Under the pieces are notes generated by a model. That model saw only the letters and a program-made list of their open reading frames with translations. It searched no databases and was not told where the DNA came from. 64,000 nt of DNA from Panicum virgatum (taxonomy: Eukaryota; Streptophyta; Magnoliopsida; Poales; Poaceae). Of the stretch, positions 57,401 through 64,000 are shown piece by piece (the stretch's first letter is position 1; every line of letters begins with the position of its first letter). The translations under genes were made by a program, and so were the position numbers. The stretch lies in the NCBI RefSeq assembly GCF_016808335.1, contig NC_053138.1:58062951-58126950 (forward strand). The letters run 5' to 3'.

Positions 57401-59011
57401 CTCAATATCCCGATCGGGAGGCATGCCTGGCAAGTCCTCCGGAAACACATCGGGGTATTCACAAACCACTGGAATTACCTCTAGGATTTTCCCCTCAAGA
57501 TGGTATATGACAGTGGCTGGAATTGCATGCTGGGAAAGATGAATTTCCATAGAACCATACATGGAAGAGTTGAACTGAAGAACACGAGAAGATGTATTGA
57601 TGATAACGCCATGCTTCTTCATCCAATTCATTCCAAGTATGATATCTATCCCCTGGCTTGGAAGGACAATGGGAGTGAGTGGAAAATTTTTCCCACCCAA
57701 GGTAAGGGGAACATTTCGAACTACTTGGCCAGCATTTAATCGGGTGCCAGGTGTCTGAATAATGTATGGTCTCTCTAAGCATGTTACTTGTAAGTGAAGT
57801 CGTGTCACACATGCTTCACTGATAAAGTTATGAGATGCTCCAGAATCAAATAGCACAGTAACAGGGCAGTGATTAACGGAGAACGTACCCGCCATCACTT
57901 GGGTGCCCTCCGGAACTTCCTCCAGAGTAGTGTAGTTCACACGACCAGTCTTGGCAGGTACAACCTTCTTTTTCTGATCTTTCTGGCTGGAACCTTGACT
58001 CAGTGCTGGAGTCTTGTAGATATTCTGCCGAGGTGGCAGACGGCAGTCTCGTGCAAAGTGCCCCAGGTTACCACAATTGTAACAAGGGTAGTTGGTGGGG
58101 CGTGGAGCTTGTAGCATTAGGGGCCTCTGCTGCTGTGTCGGGAAACGAGGTACCCACGGCTGCTGTTGCTGGGGTGGCCTAGCGACCCAACGGCCCTGCT
58201 GTGGAGGACGGTTTGAAGCCTGCTGATTCCCTGTCTGAACCAGCTTGTACCTCTGGGGTGCATTGCTGGAGGATCCAGCAGGTGCTTTTCTCTTCTTATC
58301 AGCTTTGTGTGCCAGTGTGGCATCTTCCTGAGTGATAGCTTTATTAACCAGATCGGTAAAGTTGTTGCACGTGGTGAGAGCTAGTTTGTCCTGAAGTTTT
58401 GTGCTGAGTCCCCTTCTGAAGCAATCCTGCTTCTTCTCATCAGTATCCACATGAAAACCGCCGTACTGAGATAGCTGATTGAAGGTTTGAGCATATTGCA
58501 GCACGGTGTTAGTCCCTTGTTTCAGGGCTAGGAACTCTGCCATCTTTCGCCTCATTAAGCTCGTAGGGATGTGGTGAGCTTTAAACGCTGCCACAAACTC
58601 ATCCCAAGTGAGACGTGTACCAGCGGGAAGTAGAGCCTTATGATTGACCCACCATATTTTCGCAGGTCCTCGCAGCTGTTGCGCTGCAAAGGCGGCTTTG
58701 TCCATCTCTGTGCAATTGAGGATGCTGAACTTATCCTCAATGGTGCGAATCCAGGCATCAGCCTCAAGGGGGTCATCGGCCTTGTGGAACAGAGGTGGCT
58801 GGGTGGCCAGAAAACCGACATAGTCAGTTTCTGCTGGTGCTAGTGGGGGAGCATGTCGACCTCTGCCGGCATTGACTTGGGCTTGCACCAGTTGCCTTAT
58901 CAACTCCGTCTGCTCGTTGCGGTCAGCGATAAGAGCTGCAACAGCTTGAGCCAAAGAGGGAGGTTGCTGGGGCAGTGCCTCGTGATTGTCATTGTCATGG
59001 TTATCACCCAT
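54386..59011 (-). CDS. gag-pol: Chromovirus Gag-Pol polyprotein
   Basis: One uninterrupted frame encodes all retrotransposon functions. Residues below are numbered from the upstream in-frame ATG at 59137; the likely start is residue 43 (59011), directly after a TTTTGCAG acceptor-like site. In order: Gag capsid-like region (about 100-270); CCHC zinc knuckle [14 protein letters not shown] (352-365); protease with L-F-D-S-G-A-S-H (about 429-436); reverse transcriptase with F-I-D-D (742-745); RNase H (about 885-1000, with D-A-S and D-H-K-S); integrase with the H-x-H-C-C zinc region (about 1103-1145), D-R-G-S-Q-F and T-D-G-Q-T-E-R; and a C-terminal chromodomain (about 1468-1520, F-F-K-V-Q-W and E-A-T-W-E). 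The frame continues through the PPT and ends inside the 3' LTR. It looks fully functional. Confidence 0.95.
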   Translation of the reverse strand: MGDNHDNDNHEALPQQPPSLAQAVAALIADRNEQTELIRQLVQAQVNAGRGRHAPPLAPAETDYVGFLATQPPLFHKADDPLEADAWIRTIEDKFSILNCTEMDKAAFAAQQLRGPAKIWWVNHKALLPAGTRLTWDEFVAAFKAHHIPTSLMRRKMAEFLALKQGTNTVLQYAQTFNQLSQYGGFHVDTDEKKQDCFRRGLSTKLQDKLALTTCNNFTDLVNKAITQEDATLAHKADKKRKAPAGSSSNAPQRYKLVQTGNQQASNRPPQQGRWVARPPQQQQPWVPRFPTQQQRPLMLQAPRPTNYPCYNCGNLGHFARDCRLPPRQNIYKTPALSQGSSQKDQKKKVVPAKTGRVNYTTLEEVPEGTQVMAGTFSVNHCPVTVLFDSGASHNFISEACVTRLHLQVTCLERPYIIQTPGTRLNAGQVVRNVPLTLGGKNFPLTPIVLPSQGIDIILGMNWMKKHGVIINTSSRVLQFNSSMYGSMEIHLSQHAIPATVIYHLEGKILEVIPVVCEYPDVFPEDLPGMPPDRDIEFVIELQPGTAPISRRPYRMTPSELAELKIQLQELLDKGYIRPSTSPWGCPPLFVKKKDHGLRLCVDYRPLNAVTIKNKYPLPRIDILFDQLAGAKVFSKIDLRSGYHQIKIRPVDIPKTAFSTRYGLYEYLVMSFGLTNAPAYFMYLMNSVFMPELDKFVVVFIDDILIYSKNEEEHAHHLHIVLQRLREHQLYAKFSKCDFWLKEVPFLGHVISAEGISVDPSKVQDVLDWEAPTSVPEIRSFLGLAGYYRRFIPEFSRIAKPMTELLKKGVKFYWSIQCEEAFQKLKTLLTSAPILAQPDTTKPFDVYCDASGTGLGCVLMQENRVIAYASRSLKRHEENYPTHDLELAAVVHSLKIWRHYLLGSLCNIYTDHKSLKYLFTQADLNMRQRRWLELIKDYELEVHYHPGKANVVADALSRKAHCHCISAIPLSESLCFEMEKLNLSIVPHGTLAHLELTPTLRDLIIAAQKQDKGVKEIQRRLSEGDPKVNCFHQDTENVLWFKNRLVVPKNFELRKQILDEAHTSRLSIHPGSNKMYQDLKQRFWWTRMKREIAKYVSECDICRRVKASHLRPAGTLQPLNIPEWKWEDISMDFIVGLPRTQKGYDSIWVVVDRLTKSAHFLPVSTRYSTKRYAELYVERILSLHGIPKTIISDRGSQFTARFWEQLHTCLGTRVIRSSAYHPQTDGQTERINQILEDMLRACVLTYPQKWDQCLPLAEFSYNNSYQESIKMAPFEALYGRRCRTPLNWSETGERTIFGPDMVQEAEEQVRLIQANLKIAQSRQKSYADKRRDPLIFKVGDHVYLKVSPWKGVQRFGIKGKLAPRYIGPYPIVERCGPVAYRLDLPANLSAVHNIFHVSQLRMCLRIPTEAVASDSIQLESDLTYSEHPIKIIDRKDRVTRRTTNRFFKVQWSNHSEDEATWEKEEFLKSKYPEFLNAHPGNSPSNPLIYLYSFMPESRDEILLRGEGCNTPVLIVLLITIYLANRGLKFVVNANRVRLVNI
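54491..54508 (-). promoter_or_regulatory. Polypurine tract
   Basis: On the minus strand TTAAGGGGGGAAGGC abuts the 3' LTR start TGTAACACC. This is the plus-strand primer site of reverse transcription. It lies within the gag-pol frame. Confidence 0.9.
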
Positions 59012-59137
59012 CTGCAAAATAATCATTCCCCTGGTTAGCCATTTCGCTATCAGGACTAATTCATGCAATATAAAGAATGTGCATATATAATATGAACACA
59101 CGGCATGAATCATTTCTCTCGCGAGATGGTTCACCAA

Positions 59138-59623
59138 GGGAATTAAAATTTACTTGCTTTGGTTGAAAATGCATCAACACAACAAGTTTCGTCCAACGTA
59201 GCTCTAACGTATGCAAAACTGAACCTCGCTCAACAATGTTTCAGATTCGAAGACGATCCAAACACAACTCAAATCTGAAAATTCACACACTGATAGAAAA
59301 GATCATTACGGAAGTAAAATTTACATTAAGCAGCCACGCTGCTTCAGCTGGAACAAGGTTCAGTGCAAACCAAGCCGTGCTACGGCAACAAACTAACATG
59401 GGAGAAGGGTTCACAAACGACCCTACAACACACCACTACGGGGTCTTACACGACCCGGCTACACACCACACTAGGAGGGTTATCCTACATGACTCGAACT
59501 ACTGAGCCACAAAAGAATTCTCAACCCAAGGTTAGCCTAAAGCTCTATGTTGGTCATCCTACCCAACTATCCTACAGTAAGGCTACACTGCAAGGGGAGA
59601 ATCAACACTATCCATCCACGTCC
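59138..59623 (-). other. Spacer between the extra ORF and gag
   Basis: No conserved coding sequence. A branch-point-like CTAAC lies about 22-26 bases upstream of the gag acceptor (near 59034-59038), just left of this stretch. Confidence 0.45.
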
Positions 59624-60460
59624 TCACGGAGTCCCTGGTCCCGACTCGACTCCAGACACTCCCTCGATCTCCTCAGGGTCCTCTTCCTCTTCTTCTTCTT
59701 CTGGCTCCTCCTCTGCTGCATCAGCCTCCATCTCTGCTGCTGCCTGCACCTGAGCCTGGGCGTCCTCAATCCACTCCTGGGCCTGCTGAAGCTGCCCCTC
59801 AAGGTGCTGCACCATCTGAGTCCTGTTTTCTAACTCCTCCTGCAACTCCTGAATCCTGATCTTCCTTGCTCTAGACTTGGCCTTCAGGGTCTTGATCTTG
59901 TCCTGGGTACCAAGCATGTGCTGCTCATGGAGGTGAGCCTCTCGAGCCTTGCTCCTGCATATCGCATTCTCCTCACGAAGCTGCTCATACATGTTGCTCA
60001 AAGCTGAGGAGTAGCTGAACGAGAGTGCTGTCCTGACGCTGTAGTCGGGCATCATGATGTTCAGGTTGCGGTTAACCCGATCTGCATAGGCCTGAGTGGT
60101 CTCATCGTTCAGAGGAAACACACTGTAAGGAGTATCTATCACCTCTGCATTATGCTTCTCTGAGAACTCCTCAATGGCCCTCCTAGCTGCAATCTCCCAG
60201 GAGTCTGCCAGCTTCCTACCATAGACAGTGAGCTGCCACGAGTCCCAGTCCAAGCGAGCGGGGCAAGCAGGAATCTTCACGATCATCTGACAGCGCTCGG
60301 TGCCCAGCAAACTAGACTCGTGTCCGGAGTACTGTGGGGGCTCAGTGTAGTCAAACGCCCTGAGCATCTGCCACAGCAGACGAGGAAAGTGGCCGGTGTG
60401 GAGGGCACTGGAATGCGCCCAACCCTCAGCGTCCACGATCACGTGCGTGAAGCTAGCCAT
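59624..60460 (-). CDS. Extra sense ORF of the chromovirus, between PBS and gag
   Basis: 278 residues from the ATG at 60460. That ATG directly follows TTCTTACAG, a good 3' splice-site sequence; an in-frame ATG at 60655 also exists but opens with an unlikely hydrophobic segment and lies in the putative intron. The N-terminal part (about 1-160) is globular with no recognised domain. Residues about 165-245 are rich in heptad-like Leu/Gln/Glu patterns and probably form a coiled coil (K-I-K-T-L-K-A-K, I-Q-E-L-Q-E-E-L, L-E-G-Q-L-Q-Q-A-Q). The last 35 residues are strongly acidic. It is not Gag, Pol or Env by inspection. Some other plant Ty3 lineages (Ogre/Tat) carry an ORF before gag; homology is untested. 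The intact frame in a young element argues that it is maintained. Confidence 0.75.
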   Translation of the reverse strand: MASFTHVIVDAEGWAHSSALHTGHFPRLLWQMLRAFDYTEPPQYSGHESSLLGTERCQMIVKIPACPARLDWDSWQLTVYGRKLADSWEIAARRAIEEFSEKHNAEVIDTPYSVFPLNDETTQAYADRVNRNLNIMMPDYSVRTALSFSYSSALSNMYEQLREENAICRSKAREAHLHEQHMLGTQDKIKTLKAKSRARKIRIQELQEELENRTQMVQHLEGQLQQAQEWIEDAQAQVQAAAEMEADAAEEEPEEEEEEEDPEEIEGVSGVESGPGTP

Positions 60461-61276
60461 CTGTAAGAACACATAGCGCTGACGTAAGTGACAGTTTTCA
60501 AAAGAAATAGGTTTAAACTTGGCAACGCAACACAAATAAATTTTTAAGAACACACAGTAAAAACATGGTGATCCAAATAAATTTTTGTGAAGCGCAACCG
60601 AAGGTAACAAAAATAAACAACAACTCAGGAATGCAAGATGCAAGATGCATGCCACGTTCTAGCGTATCTCACCCAAACAAGTACCAAAATATGGTATACG
60701 AGAGCAATCGGTGGCACAATTACGTTCTCTCCCTATATATAGACTAGTCGTTCCTACGATCAAGGATTTTATAACGCGCTTACGGAGTTAGTTTCCTGCA
60801 GAAGAACACAGAGACAGATATAAATATCCATTTCTGGACCCTTCGTGCCAGCACACACGAACGGCCCCCATGTGTCCTACGCCACACGGGTAACGCATAT
60901 GCAGTTTCCCACATATTCACACATACATTACCATCCACTATAGAGATGGCACCCAGACGTTCGACGCTGAATGGGCAGCGCTGCATACGTCATAACAACG
61001 TATTCACTTCCCGTACACTCGCCTTACGGGACATCCAAGGGTAGACGTGTCCCAAGGGTCACGGTCATGACCAACCGCATGACAGGTTTACATCTCATAA
61101 CATTGCCTTACGAAATGGCCGTGATCACAATCACACGGCATGAAATCCGCACTCCATATCAGGCGGCAGATAGCGACAGGCTCATTTGAATTGAGCCTTA
61201 TCACCTCCTCGTATGCTCCACATACGGGACCCGCGCACGTATGAAACACGTGGGCTATTCTAAGGACTACCAGAAT
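60461..61276 (-). other. Putative leader intron of the chromovirus
   Basis: No conserved coding sequence. It lies between the donor pair and the acceptor preceding the extra ORF. Unspliced RNA would carry this AUG-containing stretch before either ORF. Confidence 0.45.
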
Positions 61277-61292
61277 GCTTACCTTGCTTACC
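61277..61292 (-). promoter_or_regulatory. Two tandem splice donors in the chromovirus leader
   Basis: On the minus strand the sequence reads TAAG/GTAAGCAAG/GTAAGC. This gives two strong donors 9 bases apart, with exon ends at 61292 and 61283, about 220 bases downstream of the 5' LTR. They pair logically with acceptors at 60461 (extra ORF) and 59012 (gag). Confidence 0.6.
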
Positions 61293-61500
61293 TTAGCGTA
61301 GGTGCGTCGTTACCGAAATAAGGTTTAACAAAAAGTAAAAGCTGGAAGTGCTGGAATAAAATAGATACTTAGTTGCCACCTAACTTATATAACATAATTA
61401 GGGCATACGAACTATCTATTCTATTCCTTAGCGCATTTAGCGTCAACTTTTCGAAAAACCCGAAATCGTTGCAAGGTAATCACCCCAGTGCAATTTAGAG

Positions 61501-61513
61501 CTCTGATGCCAGC
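61501..61513 (-). promoter_or_regulatory. Primer binding site
   Basis: On the minus strand TGGCATCAGAGC follows the 5' LTR end after one or two bases. It matches the initiator-methionine tRNA site TGGTATCAGAGC with one difference. Confidence 0.85.
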
Positions 61514-64000
61514 TGTAGCAGCACCGTCCAAATTAAACCGGCTTAAATGCACTAACCATCATCTTAATACTTAATCAAGTTACTGTGCACTTAAAACGGT
61601 GTAACCTGACAGGCTGTCGGGTAAAATCCTGATTAAACTACTGTACTCCAGGATCACAATTGCACTTAGACCCGTACGAAGACGAGCACAGGTGTTACCA
61701 GCAACAGAAAACTTCAAATTAATTTACAACACTAGTTTTACATAAAAGTCTTAAATACAAACAACAAAGTTCAAACGCACAGCGGAAGTTTAAAACTGAG
61801 TTCGAAATACAATACGATAGCTACGACGACGATAAAAGGTGAGCTCCACATCCTGCCCACCGATGTGACGCCAACCTGCCCAATCTTCACGGGGAAGACG
61901 GGGCCCACTCGACGGTCCAACCTGGAGGAAGTGGCTGTCCAATCCAGGACGCACAGATCTCCTCGAAGTCCGCCGGGACACAACCTGCTTAAAAGGGTAC
62001 AACAACAACCCTGAGTATACTAATACTCAGCAAGGCTTACCCGACCTTGGGTATACTTAGCCCATTACCTAGACATGCAAAGCTTTTTGGCTCTGGAGTT
62101 CTTTTGCTGAAAAGCTGCTAGAAGTGAATCCTTACTTTCAATATTTTAGCTCCGTTTAGTATCTCAAGTATTAACTAAGTTTGCCTAATCATCTAGAGCA
62201 CACATGGTAGATTAGATTAATTCTTCAGAACAACAGGTAAAGCATTCCATTGCTACCTTTCCATACTTATTCCACTTCTTACTACGATGTGACGCAGTGA
62301 CCAAGGTTCTCTTAACCGAGAGAGACGGCGAATCGATCCGATTTAACCTTGCAAGGTGGACCTAACTCACACGACACATGTAAGCCCCGCCGGGCCATGC
62401 GCGTCAACTGTTCCCACATTACCACGGCATCTGAACTACGCCTGCTAAAACCCAGGTGATGGGCCCCTCGCGGTGAACTCCCGGAGAACCCGGAGGCGGC
62501 ATCCTATCCAACACCCGCCAACTCCCACGCCCAGCGTAGCATGGCGGAATTCAAATTACCGCTGTAATATGGTACACAGCTTACCGGTTTCGACTACCTC
62601 CTACTTCCGGTATGTGGTTAGTACTGTTCAAACTCGGTCATCAGGGCCAACAACGGTACGGTCCTCAATCGACACAGGCGGGAGTCCATTTTCTCACATA
62701 AACCAACTCATTCCCGCCCGGTCTCCAATTCTTTTTACTCAACAACGTATTTCCAAGCCAAAGCTAAGGGATCAAGATCCTAAACTCGCGAGTGACAGCA
62801 ATCACTCGACTTCTACCGAAATCCTATTTAGCAAAGCATTTCTATCGACACCTGCATACTAGTATAGGCCCACGGTACCTAGGGAAACATGCATACTATG
62901 GTTCCATTCAACTCCTAGAACATAAATGCACAATACTTAAATAAACATTGAATAATTTTAAATTATGGTTATGCTCCGGGGCTTGCCTTGCAGGTCAGCG
63001 GGGTTAACTAGGTCTCCGGGGGCGTGCTCAACGGCGTCTTCCTGCTGCGCTCCTGGTCGTGGCTCCTGGACCGGCTCAACGATCAGCTCGTGGACAGCTT
63101 CGTTCGTAGCGTCTACACGAATAAAATATGACATGCAACAGTTAGGATATGGTGCAATGCATACGTGCTTACGATGCGAAAACCAAAGATCAACATTTAA
63201 CCTGAAGTGCTTCCAACGAAAACAACTACTAAAACGACTTAGGTTAGCATGGGTTAACAGGAGTTTGCTTTGCATGCATAAAACAAGTAACTAGCCCTAG
63301 CAAAGCAATTAAACAACAATTAGATCCACACACTTGCATATAGAACAAGCACCTGAAACTTTTTCAGTGAACTACACATATCAAGAGTAAGCTACTGCAA
63401 AATTTTCATAATTTTTAGAGCCATGGAACTACCTACAACAATTAAACTAGGTTTGCGGCGGCGGCGTTCCGGCCGCCGCGGAGCTCGGCGGCCGCGGGAG
63501 CGGCCGGCACGAGCACCAGGGCGCCCGGGTGGCCCTAGGGCGCGCGTCAGCGGCGCACGGGGAGGGGCAGGGAGGTCCGGCGGCGTGTGCGGGCGGCGGC
63601 GGCGCATTCCGCGGCGGCGCAGCGGGAAATCGACGGCGACAGCCGCGGATTCGGGTGGGGAAAAGGCCGGTGAGCGAGGGGAGGTCGCGATTGAGCTCAC
63701 CGTGGGTCGATTTTGGGCGGAGGAGACCTCGGAGAGGGAGCTCGACGAAGAGGGGCGGAGCTCGGCGGGAACGACGATGGCGAGCGGCGGTCTGAGCTCG
63801 GTGCTAAGTCGATTCGGCCGGGGTAGGGCACGGCCGCGCCCGTGGAGGGATGGACGAGCTTCGGGGCGAGGTGTAGTGGTTTGGAGCGCGACGAATCGAG
63901 TTGCGGCGGCGAGGACTTGCCGGTGCGACGAGCGGCGGCGGTTGCTCGGTGCTGCTCGCTCGAGCTTGGCTCGTCGTGCACTGAGGAGGAGAAAGGAGGA
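61514..64000 (-). repeat. 5' LTR of the chromovirus (partial, cut by the window edge)
   Basis: It matches the 3' LTR at a constant offset of 10548 up to 63454, with C/T at 61639, a G-to-A change at about 62569 and T-to-C at about 63016. After a 608-base deletion (3' LTR bases 52907-53514 missing) it matches at offset 9940 to the window end. TT at the junction is shared by both deletion edges. Confidence 0.95.

Larger units (their letters stand above)
50966..64000 (-). mobile_element. Young Ty3/gypsy chromovirus of the Tekay/Del type (runs off the right edge)
   Basis: The order on the minus strand is 5' LTR (from beyond 64000 to 61514), PBS, leader with splice donors, an extra ORF, gag-pol with chromodomain, PPT, 3' LTR (54490-50966). 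The LTRs are 3.5 kb, which with the C-terminal chromodomain fits the Tekay/Del lineage. About 2.49 kb of LTR sequence can be compared between the two ends; by eye only three substitutions and one 608-base deletion were found, so the insertion is very recent. The gag-pol frame has no stop or frameshift. Confidence 0.95.

Noticed and set aside
59012..59137. Upstream in-frame ATG at 59137 as the gag start
   Set aside because: The added 42 residues are hydrophobic and unlike Gag, and an acceptor-like site abuts the ATG at 59011.
1..64000. Bacterial-type defence system, CRISPR array or operon
   Set aside because: The sequence is plant nuclear DNA with spliced genes; no short spaced repeats or compact gene clusters are present.

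Overview
The window is nuclear DNA of a grass, most likely a panicoid. The signs are intron-containing plant genes with canonical GT-AG junctions, very GC-rich first exons, and dense grass-type transposons (CACTA, Cassandra, Mutator-like, Tourist-like, Helitron, long-LTR chromovirus, tRNA-derived SINE). Nothing prokaryotic is present. Exon models were built by eye from splice consensus and reading-frame continuity.

Layout. (1) 1-4283 is a decayed CACTA element on the minus strand; its right end is interrupted by a Cassandra-type miniature retrotransposon (4284 to about 4680) carrying a 5S-rRNA-like LTR. (2) About 6127-14207 is an old tandem duplication of a roughly 840-bp unit. Four transposons landed in one copy or the other. 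A Mutator-like element with a 9-bp target duplication entered the left copy and later received a 4.06-kb solo LTR; a Tourist-like MITE also entered the left copy; a 228-bp Helitron entered the right copy. Each copy shows the empty site of the insertions in the other. (3) 14546-20000 is intergenic with MITEs. (4) 20000-47411 is the gene-bearing part, with four well-supported genes: a CW14/EDR2-C (DUF1336) protein (+), a CDK-like kinase (-, convergent with the first), a DUF863 protein (-) and an E-class PPR protein (-). MITEs, one clear SINE and short tandem repeats lie between them. (5) 47412-50965 holds two long inverted repeats, gene-like debris and a LINE RNase H remnant. (6) 50966-64000 is a very young long-LTR Ty3/gypsy chromovirus of the Tekay/Del type on the minus strand. 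It has an intact gag-pol reading frame and runs off the right edge.

The four host genes are not an operon or pathway. The DUF1336 protein and the kinase both begin with an N-myristoylation-type Met-Gly-x-Cys-like end and probably act at membranes. The PPR protein is probably an organellar RNA-processing factor, and the DUF863 protein has no established biochemical role.

Most novel observation: the chromovirus carries an extra sense reading frame between its primer binding site and gag. Two tandem splice donors lie in the leader, and acceptor-like sites abut both the extra frame's ATG and the gag ATG exactly. This suggests that the element chooses between two proteins by alternative splicing.
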